Below, one piece after another: positions 47,796 to 58,788 of a DNA stretch of 64,000 bases. The notes beneath the pieces were generated by a model. That model was not told where the DNA came from. It ran no database searches and saw only the letters and a program-made list of their open reading frames with translations. How positions within the stretch are numbered: position 1 is the stretch's first letter; every line of letters starts with the position of its first letter. The position numbers and the translations under genes were made by a program. The stretch covers positions 137,454,001-137,518,000 of the forward strand of contig JBITNC010000001.1 in assembly GCA_050084985.1 (NCBI GenBank). The letters are read 5' to 3'. The stretch comes from Nageia nagi. Lineage: Eukaryota; Pinophyta.

Positions 47796-48891
47796 TGACA
47801 TCCCCCTTGTATCATTGTAATTAGTTATGGAATTCTATGAATTACCCTTTTGTATTATATTTTATTATTATGTTATGCTTTAAGTAATACTTGGGATAGA
47901 AGACTTAATGGGTCATTGGACCCCACAGTGAACCCCAAGTGGGATATAGATTAGGTGTTTTAATGTACTTGGAGATCCTGATCATGATTGTGGGAATCCC
48001 AAGGTCTATTTAGCACTTAGGTGGATGGATGAGCACTTGTATACATACACTAGCCTTGGGCAAATTCCTATACACCCACATTGGTCCATGATGACACCCT
48101 AGCCCCACGCATGACTCCTAGACCCACATTAGGCATGCGTGGCACCCTAGACCCCCATGTTGGCATTTATGGCTCCTGGATACCCACGTTGGACATTTTG
48201 GGCTCCCAAGAGGCTAATGTTGGATTAGAGGAGCTAGGTGATGACTCCTAGGTTAGATCCAGATCCAATGATGTGTTATAAAAAGGCATTGTAGGCTCAT
48301 AGTTGTATATGCTTGATTATTATTACATTTGATATCGTCCAGAGGACAAGAGACTTAGTGCAACACTAAGCAAACCCCTAAGTGCAGCATCTAGAAGCAA
48401 TAGCACCCTTTCCCATCTGGTGGTATTCCGAGGTTGCACCTCTACCTTTAATGGTTTCCAGGATCTAAGGACAGCTCCTTCGGTAAAGAGGATTCGAGTT
48501 CTGAGGGAGCATGACTATCCCATCCATCAATCCTGCTTCAGGACATTTGTTGTGCCCTAGTTGGCTCCTTCGAGGCCAACATCCAGCTCTAGGACCTTGG
48601 TATTGTATTATTGCTATTTCATATCATTTTTATAGCCATTGGGCCATTCAATCTCAAATTTACATTGTGTACTCGTTCATGTTTGCAACGTTGAATTATC
48701 TTTGCATATATGTGATTACATGAGCCATACATTGGCATTTTGAAGTGTTGTATATTGCTATCTGCCAATTTGGACTAGACGTTGGCATTGTGTTGTTGTG
48801 TATGCATTATCTTGATGCCTTAGACCAGACATTGGGGTTTACTTGTGTATTTTGAGCATTTTGCAGTTGATATTGTATTTGGGTCTTTACA
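47796..48891 (+). mobile_element. LTR (family 2), plus orientation
   Basis: Starts about 47796 (TGACATCCCCC, a decayed TGTAATGTCCC) and ends GGGTCTTTACA at 48891. TATA motif GTTATAAAAAGG near 48271. Upstream of it, 48060-48240 holds about five subrepeats of about 36 bp with a CCCACRTTGG(N)CAT core. It is inverted relative to its relative at 45199-46401. No target duplication was found (CATTA/AACAC), nor a primer site after it, so ends are less sure. Confidence 0.7.
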
Positions 48892-50095
48892 AACACCAAA
48901 TGTTCAAGCACCGTAGGCCAAAATGCAAGTGCTTTGATTTGAAACCTTATAGACCCTACAATTGAACTAGGTTGTTTTAAAAAGTTCAAGCATTTGTTCT
49001 ACCATCATCCTAATCAAAATCATCATCTTGGAATTATCTTGAGGGTTATCATATTTGAAATTATCCAAATGTATTATATGTCTACAACTAGGGTCTACTC
49101 TCCAAGACCACAAGTTGTTTGCCAATAAGCCTCCAATCCTCCACCCTCTAGATAAGTTTTCTTTGCATCTCCTTATGTAGAATTACCTAATCCTAATTGT
49201 TAGACAATATACCACATATTACAATTAACCTATTTGTGTCTCTATTATGCCATTAAATACGGTGTTGGGACACATTCTGTTAAGAAGGGTTGAAAAGAAA
49301 CCCAAAAAATGAATGCAACATAATGCATGGAAGTGTTGAGATATATTTGTAATTTGAAGTTTTTCCTCAAATTTGTTAGATAATACTAAAGGTTCATCAA
49401 AAACATCGCATTAGAGTTCTACCCTTGTATATGTTAACATGCAAGGGATTTTTGTTCATCTAGAGCTATGAGTAGTAGACATGTGAAGAGTTGAAGTTGT
49501 GATTGATCAATGCACAACTATTGGCAAACTCCAATTGGAGAAAAAAAGGTTCACACTCACATGAATGCCTTTAGTAGTTGTTGGTTTATAGAACACAACA
49601 TCCACAAGCTAAATACTCATATCTATTTCATAAGCATACTCATGCAAAACTACCTTGAAAGCTAATTTTGTAGTCAAAGCACATCGTTCACAGATGCAAA
49701 GATATAGCTACTTTCTGAACTGGTGCCCAAGCTAATGCGATTTCTTTCCATACGTTTCTTTTTAGGGATTTTCCATGTATCTTTTCATTTAGATTTTGTA
49801 ATACTCTTCTATGCCCAAGTAATATAAAACGCAATTTCCCATAAACGAGTCTATTTTTTAAAGCATTAAGGTAGCTTGTAAGTTGTACCCATATTTGTGA
49901 GAAATGGAATTGGCAAAACACCTTTTGGTTGGTGGATTCGGATTAATCGAGAATCTGCAATGTTGAAAGATAGCTAAAAATGAAAAATTTACATTATTGA
50001 AAAAGGTATGTATTTTTATCTTGGTATCTTGCAACAAGAAATGAAACATAGAGTTATGAACTATACTTCCAGAACTTAAAGCTGAAACAAATAGA
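48892..50095. other. no recognisable feature
   Basis: AT-rich, mixed sequence with no long open frame. No repeat or element end was found. Confidence 0.45.
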
Positions 50096-50290
50096 TGTGA
50101 CCATGGTAGTAAAAAACCAGTAGAAACAAGCAATGAAAAAGATAGTAAATAAACAAGTAGAAAACCAATAAATAAACAGATATGCCCATGCACACGCTAA
50201 AGGCATAAGTAGAAAAAAACAGTAGATAAACAAGTAGAAAAAACAGTAGATAAGCAAGTAAAAAAATTGTAAAAACAAACAAAAAAAAAC
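50096..50290. repeat. low-complexity repeat, about 24 bp period
   Basis: Imperfect copies of AAGTAGAAAAAACAGTAGAT(A)AAC. Minus-strand frames at 50282-50054 that look like Phe/Leu/Tyr-rich membrane proteins are translations of this repeat. Confidence 0.7.
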
Positions 50291-50995
50291 TGACTGAAGG
50301 ATCTTATAACTAGTTTTCCTCAGCTGGTCAAGCTCATAGAAGCTTGTTGATCTTGTTTGCTAAAGTAAAAATAAGAAAATGAAGTCATATTTGGCCTTTT
50401 TGACCTCAAAATGTACTTTTTTCCTGAGCCAACTGATTTTTTCCAAACAAATCCTCAAAAAACTGGGATTAATTGGTCTACTTGAGGATTTAAAGATATT
50501 CATTTATGTGTGTGAGTAGACTATAAGACTGAGTTTCATAGAGTAGAAGGTGTTGTTACTTCTAATTGTTTGGGTATTTGAAAAGGATTAGAAGTGATGT
50601 CTATCCTTAGAAGAGACATCCTAATTTCTTAGACAACTTCACATCATCTGAGAAGTTTGTTTGATCTAGAAAGAGGTCGTTTGGAATTTGAGGTAATATT
50701 TTTGCGTTATTTCCTTTTTTTTTTGGACATTATTTCAAGTTGGGAGTTGTAAGGCAAGTCGGTCCAAAATTTTAAATATATTTGGTTTCATCCTCAACGT
50801 CCAGACAATTGAGGATAGGTTGCCTAATTTTAGGAGACTTATTTACCAATTTCAATTGTATTTTCGAAATCATATCAGGAGTATTTCAGTCTTTAAATAG
50901 TTTCAGTGGTATCAACTCACATCTTCAGTTGTATCAGTATTGTGCATTCAAGTTTGAAGGTTTGAAGCATTAACTACAACATTGAGTGTTTGGAA
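50291..50995. other. no recognisable feature, possible 5' region of type C ORF
   Basis: Non-coding AT-rich DNA. It leads into the decayed ORF at 51000 and may be its untranslated leader; nothing more can be supported. Confidence 0.4.
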
Positions 50996-52665
50996 GAGCC
51001 AGACGCACAATTGAAAGTGGTCGTCCAGCCTAGGATACCTTTGTCAATATATTTGACAACGCTCTGATCATAGAAGGATGGGTGTTAGATGAATTGTTTA
51101 AAGAATACAAAAAGAAGTTTGAAGCATTCAGAAGCATGATAACCTTCAAGAATTATTTGGAGATGTATAAGGCAAAAAGTTACCAGGCAATTCTCAAGAA
51201 ATAGGAGGAAAAAAGGAGCTGCTCTTCATGGTTGTCCAAGGCCTTAAATCTTAACATAAAGATGGATCGTACTCCATCACAAAAAAATCTTGCCAACAAA
51301 CATATTGCCTATGAAAGGAATCACGAAAGAGAGGAACAGCCAAATGACACATCAACCATGGAAACATCCCACAACTCACCATTTATGGCATGTCTCAAAG
51401 CTTTGCCAACTTTGGAACCCATTTCATTCATGTAGTCAACAATGAAGAAGAGGACGATGACCAAGGCATGGAAGATAACACCAGTGAAAGATATGAGGAA
51501 CATTCTGATTTTTGTATTTGGGATGACATGGATATCTACAATGAAGGGTGGAAAGAACAATTGCTAGTAACAGCTGAACAAGAGGGGCAAGTTTTGGTAA
51601 AGATAGACAATGCCAAGAATTTGTTGGAAAAACTAATTTGTGGCAAAGAAGCAGTAACAGTTGATGATTTACAAAGGATCATGAATACAATTAAGGAGGT
51701 AGAGACCACCTACTTGTATCTGGCCAGTGATAAGATGTTCATGGAAGAAGTCTTAACGCAGATGAAAGTAAAAATTCATGAGCTCTCCTACGAGCTCAAA
51801 ATTTAAAGAGATGATCAGCTCTTTTAGTTTCAACAATTGGAGGAGCTCGAAGTCATTACTAGGATTATATGAGAAGTCAAAGTTTGCAAAGGATGAGGGC
51901 AAATTGCAGCAAGAAGAACATTTTGCACTCACTAATGAAAAATCATGCCATAAATCAAGAATGACAGCCTTAAAATCCAACTTAAGGCAATTTGATCAAG
52001 GGAAAATCAGTTTGGACATGACATCTAAGGATGACATGAGGAGGGATCTCTCACAGAATAGGCATGCAGTTTACTCACTATTAAGGCATCTAGGCATCGA
52101 TCAATATATTTTGAAGTTATCATAAATGAGGGAGTTTTGCAAAAACAAGTGGAAGCATCTACCATGGAAATCAAGAAAGCATTAAAATGAGATTGCTTTG
52201 GAACTGATTTTGCAAGGGCAGCAGTAAGTATGCTTGAAGGAACATCAACCAACATCTACTATAAGAAAGCATCCAAAAACGTGTTCATCTCCAAGAAAGA
52301 AACCACCGCCATTGGCATAATTGCAGGTATCAAGAATGAACAGCCTTATGGAATCCTCCTACAAACCACCTTGAAGGGTAGCCACCTCATGTTTAATTGC
52401 TTGGGCATGAGAGAATATAGTCAACTAGGGGGAAGATTGAGCTTTGTAGACAACCTTAAAACCCATTGGAGCAAAGAAACCACACAAGATTGCAACAAAA
52501 TGATAGAACAAATTTTTGGACAACCATATAAGGAAGATAATAAAGGTTATGGAGATACTTTGGCATGGTTGTTTGAACTCCAAAGTTTGAGAATGGAAAA
52601 AGATTACTGCTCATTGTCCACCAACCCCCAGATGATGGAGGGATTCAGTCCATGCATAGAATAAC
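50996..52665 (+). pseudogene. type C accessory-like ORF (decayed)
   Basis: Broken plus-strand frames: 51000-51205 (FDNALIIEGWVLDELFKEYK), 51232-51435, 51390-51806, then pieces to 52215-52664. The second frame holds an acidic stretch (NEEEDDDQGMED) followed by a Glu/Lys/Leu-rich segment likely to form a coiled coil (about 51560-51800). The last open frame, 144 residues from 52230, has no motif I know. The region immediately precedes an integrase C-terminal fragment in the same orientation, so it may be part of the same chromovirus-like element or a separate remnant. No function can be given. Confidence 0.45.
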
Positions 52666-52669
52666 CGTA

Positions 52670-53135
52670 GAATGCAGAAGATTTCCAGGAAGAAGATATG
52701 GTTTATTTACGTCAGCAACCTTACTCTTGGTCACCATCCAAAAGAAGAAAGAAGGAAAAGATGAAGACTCACTTCTATGGTCAATTCAAAATCTCATGTA
52801 AGGAAGAAAAGGATAACTACTAGTTGGAATTACCCCAAATAGTGGGTTCCACAGCACATTCCATGTTTCTTGTCTGTTAAAGACCCTTGAACCCCACATT
52901 AAACCTCTCCAAGACTTACCCCCTAGATACGAGGGAGGAAACCTTATGTGGGTACCCAAAGATATACTTGGCAGTAGAAGGAAACTAAGGAAGAGGGAAG
53001 TTCAGGAAGTCCGAGTTAAGTTGAAGGGTTTACTAGAAGAAGACGCTATTTAGGAGGGATCCAAAGTTACAAAGACAACACAAAAAACACTTAAAGATTT
53101 GCAGACAACACTTGAAGATTAAGATGAACATGGAA
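52670..53135 (+). pseudogene. gypsy integrase C-terminus with chromodomain (chromovirus)
   Basis: The frame gives EDMVYLRQQPYSWSPSKRR, then THFYGQFKI and LELPQIVGSTAHSMF, the plant chromovirus form of the integrase C-terminal domain. After a frameshift comes ILGSRRKLRKREVQEVRVKL then GLLEEDAI, matching a chromodomain (the conserved W after EDA is a stop here). Chromodomains steer integration to marked heterochromatin. Stops and frameshifts make it inactive. It ends about 60 bp before a polypurine tract and LTR start. Confidence 0.8.
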
Positions 53136-53195
53136 AGGAGCAAGAGTTGGCTACCCCACTTGTACTTTTGAATTGCTTGGGGAGATGCAATTTGG

Positions 53196-53400
53196 GAGAG
53201 GCGGATTTGTAATATTCCAAAATTTAAGCATTCCAAATTTCAACCTATTTTTAAATGGAACGCTTCTCTTCATCGTAAATTTGTAATTTTTGGAATATTT
53301 TAGCATTTTTGTAATAGTCTGGTGTCGATGGGACACAATAAAATATGAATTTAACCATATGACGATGAATGCCTCATTCTTGGATGCAAAAATTATGAAT
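53196..53400 (+). mobile_element. polypurine tract and start of chromovirus 3' LTR
   Basis: GGGAGAGGCGGAT precedes TGTAATATTCC at about 53208. The LTR end could not be located, since AT-rich DNA and a tandem duplication follow. Confidence 0.55.
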
Positions 53401-53424
53401 TGAGCATCCCAAGGTGGATATCTT

Positions 53425-53700
53425 GATTCTAGTAAAACCCATATAGAATCTGGAAAGATTTGAAATAAGAATATGAACAGAAGTAGAGTTTAATCTTTGA
53501 AATTTAGAGTGGAGTTTAAATTCCAGATCTGCATTTAAGAATAAGTATTAAACCCTTCTTCATTATGCATTGAAGATCTAGCAAAACTCATATAGGATCT
53601 GGAGAGATTTGAAATAAGAATATGTTGAGAAGGAGAATTTAATCTCTGAAATTTAAAGTGAAGTTTAAATTCCAGATCTACATATAAGAATATAACTTTG
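53425..53700 (+). repeat. tandem duplication, period about 145 bp
   Basis: Two units share CATATAG(A/G)ATCTGG(A/G)AAGATTTGAAATAAG in shorter overlapping words, then GAGTTTAAATTCCAGATCT. They probably lie inside the chromovirus LTR. Confidence 0.8.
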
Positions 53701-55450
53701 TTTATTATTTTAGGAAAATTGAATAATAAATACAACTATATTAAAAGTGAATGATGGCTCTAATTTAAATAATATATTATTTAAGAAAATTAAATAATAG
53801 ATTAAAATATAGAAAATGGGTGTGATAAGTATTTATGTAAATTTTAAAAAAAAAAAATGTGTATGTGAATATTAGTGAGAAAGCATTTTAATATTAAATA
53901 TTTTATAAAATATATATGCATGAATTCCATTAAGTGGTTTTCATTGGAGATAATATTTTAAGGATATAGGAAATAATTAAAGGATTTTATTGAATTAATA
54001 TTCTAAGTTTTGTAATAGCTTAAAATATTTAGAAGTTAAGCATTGGCTTTTTGATAAATTTAGAGAAAAAAATAATAATAAATTATACATTTAAGTAATG
54101 AGAATATTACTTAGGGTTTTTTTTTTCTTAATTCTTAAATCAAAATTAATTATATTATTTTAAATGTGAAATAATATAAGTTTTGGATTTTGTCGATTTA
54201 ATAGGATTTTTGATGATGTTTCTAAGGTTTGATAAGATTATTGTTTTACTTATATGATAAACAATCATTCAAATACTTAATTGATATATACTTTTGAATA
54301 TAGTTAGATGTGTATTATAATTCAAAGGGGTTTTTAATAGATAATAAATGACTTACTATTTATAGAGAGTATAAAATAGTAAGTAGTTATTCAACTGAAA
54401 ACTTCTATTGTTATTAAGATTTATAATTTATCTTAATAATAAATTATAAAATATAATCAGTATTAAAGAACTATTTGAATAAGTGGTAATCTTATGATAA
54501 GGAATTTAACCACATAGGCAAATAAGAAGGGAGGTTTTTATTTGTGATTATATGAAATTTACTTAGTTAAGAAAATTTAAAGTAACATGATAGCTTTAAT
54601 ATCTAGATAAGCCTCTTGAGGTGAGGTATCCTATTTTAAGTTAGAAAGTATGGATTGTCTATTTTGATATATATTGTAAGTATGGGAAATGGTCCTAAGT
54701 TATTTATTTTGATTATTGTAAGAATTAAAAGATTCCTTATGAGCATATTGGTATGTAATTAAGATGTGTATTTACATGTAGAATGTTGAGTATTGTTGTT
54801 ATTAAGAATTGGTATTAAGGAGGAGATCTATAAAATAAATGAATATGTTACTAAAGTATAGCTAGACAAGTATGAACTTCATATTACCTAATTAGAAAAT
54901 GAATACGTTACTAAAAACAATGGCTTAAATTGAATGTGGCTTGGATGTAAGTGATAATAAGTAAGTCTTACATTCAGTGATTGTTGATATCCAATTGTTA
55001 CCAAAGATAAATATGCTTCTTGATGAATTATATCTTATGGTTGATTATGAACATCATTTGAAAAGGATGTTTGTGTGTCTTTACTTAGAGATATTTGATA
55101 ATAAGGAAAGTGTAACTCTTTTAGATGCTCTTGTTTATGAGAATTATGCACTTGAATGAGTAGTTTGTTATGACAGTGATTTATCTCATTCTTGTTGATT
55201 GTTACTAATCATTGTTATTCATTGAATGAACCATTAGGGGTAAATGACAATGAGAAAGTTAAACAAGTTAGAATTCTTAATTTTAGTTATTCGTTATGAA
55301 TGCCTTGGTGAGAAAGTTAAAAAATGAGTTAACTATGTTGAAAAGAGGTTTCTTGAAATTATTGATTGATTTAGGTTCCATGGAATTATTGATTGATTTT
55401 GGCCTAAGAATGCTATCTCCAATATGGGCATCTTTGCTTGTTTAAGAATG
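53701..55450. other. very AT-rich, no supported gene
   Basis: Composed largely of A and T with many TAATAAT and TTAATT words. An open frame at 54977-55159 has no recognisable domain. It could be an old LTR or plain intron. Confidence 0.45.
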
Positions 55451-55758
55451 CCTTGTCAAGGAAGGGATGGAGTGATTGGATCTATGAATGCTTTGGCCCC
55501 AGTTGGAGGTGCCTCACCATGAGTAGGTATGGTTGTTGGCTACATTGAAAGCACGCTACAGTTTCCTTTGTTTACTCTTCACTTTGTGAGTCATCAATAT
55601 ACATATCTCTTACCTTCTTCTTGCCCCCGTGGATTGTTTGATATACCTATTGGGCCATTGGCCATTGATGGACCTTACTTAAGCAAACGAGCCTTTATCA
55701 CTTTTTCATGTTTGTGGGCCCCATTGTTTCCTATGTTTGGTTAATGGCGAGATCTTCT

Positions 55759-56490
55759 GTCTACTTTGCGATGCAATCACCTAGAAAACACTTATCGTCA
55801 AATGCAAAAGAGGACCGACAACTCATGCTCTTTTGGAGCTATGATTTGGCTTTTTCCATTTGCAACAAAATTCATCATCAATCTTTCAAGATCGATAGCA
55901 TAAATGAACTCCCACTTGTTTTGTTTCTTGCCCCTAGTGTCATCATGTGGTAAGCCCTCTTACTTGTCACCAAACATCATGCTCCTAACAAGATTCCCTT
56001 TTAGCTCCTATCTGCTATTATCGCTAGTTGTTGATCGATTCAATAAATGGTTAGTGTTGCTTTGTCACCAACATCCCTTGTTGATTAGACCAACGCTCAC
56101 CATTCATTTATTGCAAGGTTCTTTTGTCTATTTTGTAATGCAATTGCCCGAACAACACTTACCACTAAATGTAGAAAAAAATTGATAACTTGTGTTCTTT
56201 TGGAATTGTGCCTTGACTTTTCCCATTTGCAACAACACTAATCGTCAATCTTTCACGATCGAGGGCATACATGAACTCCCACTTGTTTCATTTCTTGTCC
56301 CTAGTATCATTAGCCAACATCACATTCTTAATAGGATTTTCTTTTAGCTCCTAACTTCTATTATCGCTAGTCATTAAGCGATTTGATAAACAGCTAACAT
56401 AGAACTACCACCAACATCCCTTGTTCTTTTATTAGACCAACACTCATCATTTGATTTGTTGATATCTACAACACATGTTGTTCAAGTTCT
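55759..56490 (+). repeat. tandem duplication, period 368 bp
   Basis: Units begin GTCTACTTTGCGATGCAATC (55759) and GTCTATTTTGTAATGCAATT (56127) and share TTTCCATTTGCAACA, GAACTCCCACTTGTTT, TAGCTCCTA and CTATTATCGCTAGT. Open frames 55529-56185 arise from it and are not called. Confidence 0.8.
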
Positions 56491-56779
56491 ATTCTTGTCT
56501 TCTCTCCTTAAAAATGAATGCTTACTAGTGATCTTTTAAATCAATGATCAATGTTGTTTTCTTTCTTGGTTGCTTGATGTTTACCAATGGTAGTGAAATG
56601 TTCACTATAGAAGGCATCTCCTAGGGTCATTTTATCAATGAATTGATATAGGGAATGTTGTATAGTAAAGTGATTTTTCTCTCTACGATAGCATGCCTAG
56701 CTTTTATGGTAGTGATGGTTGTCAATAATCCATCTCCTATTTACATTAATGATACCTTGATTGAGTTCCAAGGAATATC

Positions 56780-57388
56780 ACAAAGTAAAGTGATTTTTCT
56801 CTCTTCAGATGTAGAGCTCTACAACAGTCTACCTGAGAGATCTCTCAGACCAAGAAATTTATCAGTTCTTTTTTCCAGCCCATCTCAGACTCTACAAGCA
56901 CCAAGGACCCTCTAGACAAAACCACTCAATAGGCTAGTGAGCACAAGTTGGTGCAGCAATGTCTACCTCCACACACAGCTACCAATGTACCCTTGCACAT
57001 CCTTATCTTTCTCTCTACTACAGAAGATCCTTTGGCCTTGGATGTTAGGAGTAATTCCAGGGAGACCTAGCTTGGTCTTCCTACCTCCAAGCAATCATTG
57101 TTGGAGGTGATCAGAACTATCATCCGCCCCTTCACAGCGGTGGATGATGATGTGACCATTTCCACCACCTCAAACTTGTGACATTCCCAAATAGGCTCTT
57201 TCAACATTGTAGAATATTCATTGGCCTCTATTCTGATAATAGACTCTAGTTTGTCTAGCTTTTTATGTCAGTCGTAGGTTTCTCAAATGCTAGAAATTTT
57301 TCTTTTAGATGGATTGTACCTTTGAGTCTCATTGACCTATTTTTTATCACCCGTGGACATTAATATATTTCCTTTCTTTCTCTATTGG
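56780..57388 (+). mobile_element. LINE 3' end fragment, plus orientation
   Basis: It ends with ATCACCCGTGGACATTAATA then TATTTCCTTTCTTTC, matching the 3' ends of the two minus-strand LINEs at 60691 and 63431 (TGGTCACCTG...CATTAATATATTTTCTTTC). The preceding sequence is not clearly coding, so its 5' limit is a guess. The shared end uses TTTC repeats rather than poly(A). Confidence 0.55.
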
Positions 57389-57869
57389 AAGCATGCGTTT
57401 TGTTGATAATGTATGTGTCATTCTCCTAAGTATGCTTGTGATGCCTTAACTGGTTTCCATGTGCTTGAGCACTTGGATTTTCATACCGTCCTCCATTTCT
57501 GATTTGATCATGGGGCTTTGTTTGGGTGGGTAACTATCCATGTAAACATTCTCCAAGGTTTTGTTGACTCAAATGCCACACAAGGATGTTGAGATGAATA
57601 TAATTATATTATAAATTTAATAATTCCAAGATATATCATAATCATTTTCCATATTGTCAGTTTTGATCATTTAATACATTTAGCTGTTTTGTGGATTGAG
57701 TGTTTTTTTTTTTTAAATAAATTTCCAAGTTATAGATGAAGTATCACAAAATCAATAAGTTGCAGACAACAATCTATATCCCAAGGAAAAATGACCTCTC
57801 TGAACAAGTATTATGTGACAACAAACAAAGCAATATGTTCAGTGGCATCTAGCAAAACTCTTAACGCAC

Positions 57870-57940
57870 CTGGAACATGATGATATGAAAGATAGATCGA
57901 CAAAAAATATACAAGCCGCCAAGGTAGCCCAAGAACATTA
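57870..57940 (-). CDS. host membrane-protein gene, exon B (membrane span)
   Basis: A 71 nt exon between acceptor CTACTTTGCAG and donor CAG|GTGCG on the minus strand. It accepts one base from exon A (phase 1) and ends in phase 0. It encodes MFLGYLGGLYIFCRSIFHII and MFQ, a hydrophobic stretch long enough to cross a membrane. It follows exon A after a 156 bp intron and precedes the 30.3 kb intron. The exon is far too short to be seen as an ORF; support comes from two splice sites, exact phase fit and the sense of the joined protein. Confidence 0.72.
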
Positions 57941-58096
57941 CTGCAAAGTAGAGTGAACAATTATTAGCATCTTTCACGGCTTGAACCTTTAATCATTCAT
58001 TGTTCCTTTCAGATCTCTTAATAATGTACAAAGAGTTTTATAACTTTAACAATCTTAATAACAAATACTGTACATACATAAATATAAAGTGCTTAC
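57941..58096 (-). other. host intron between exons A and B (156 bp)
   Basis: Starts GTAAGC on the minus strand and ends TTTGCAG with a T-rich stretch before it. Typical short plant intron. Confidence 0.7.
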
Positions 58097-58788
58097 CAAC
58101 ACCAAAGTAACTACGATGTGTAGTTTCCACTAGATACTGTGAAAGAACATTGACCTGCAATGCTACCTTTACTCCCTGATTCTTAGCAAAGGAATCTTGC
58201 ATTTCTTTTGTGTTTCCTACATAAGATCCAGATGTAAACATATGAAACATGATTTGCATAAGCTTTTCATCACCTTTACTCTTAAATATTCGAGGAACAA
58301 AGTTCAAACTCATAACATTCCAGTCAGAACCCCGTATTGTTGCAGCTGAAGCAGATTTTCTGCTATAACCTGCAGGAAGAATGGCTGACAAAGTACTCTT
58401 AAGTGTCGTTAAGGTTGTTGCAGAGGCATTTATTTCAAAACCGACTGCTGAAGCAACTAAGCTTGCATTTAGTTGGTCTTGAAATTCCCACATAAATAAG
58501 TATCTATCACTTTCAACAATGCAACCTCTGCAAACAATTCTGAAAAGAGGCCCCTTGGAAGTGTCCACACAAGATGGTTTGCTGAAATCTTCAGCTGTTA
58601 CATTTATCATAATTCCATCATCACTGCTCAAGAAAAGCTTGGTCCCCATAATCTGATTGCACTGAAGCTGGCCTACAGTAGTAACATTAATTTCAATATC
58701 ATTCCTGAACATCTCAATGTCCCTCCTTTTTGCAGGTGTCAGGTATTGAATGGTGAATGTGTCTGATGAAATGGCATTATAAGCTAAA
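58097..58788 (-). CDS. host membrane-protein gene, exon A (lumenal/extracellular domain)
   Basis: A 692 nt exon of intact frame, the longest clean coding stretch in the window. Acceptor TTACCTGACAG; donor GTTG|GTAAGC. It begins with the third base of a codon and ends with the first. The 230 residues include four Cys (LQCNQ, PSCVD, IVCRGC) and N-glycosylation sites NVT (twice) and NAS (twice), as expected for a secreted or lumenal fold, and end ETTHRSYFG just before the membrane span of exon B. Codon use is even and there are no stops, unlike the surrounding elements. I do not recognise a named family with confidence; it resembles plant single-pass membrane proteins of unknown function. Upstream exons, with a signal peptide, are not found and may lie beyond 64 kb. 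The open frame reaches 58832, but its ATG there is intronic. Confidence 0.8.

Larger units (their letters stand above)
27565..57869 (-). other. giant host intron, 30,305 bp
   Basis: Bounded on the minus strand by CAG|GTGCG at 57870/57869 and GACAG| at 27566-27565. It holds at least eight separate retroelement remnants, two minisatellite regions, a MITE and a LINE 3' end, in both orientations. Introns of tens of kilobases filled with LTR elements are well known in conifers. Confidence 0.55.

Noticed and set aside
50054-50282. Minus-strand frames looking like a Phe/Leu/Tyr-rich multi-pass membrane protein
   Set aside because: They translate a 24 bp low-complexity repeat (AAGTAGAAAAAACAGTAGAT-like) in two overlapping frames.
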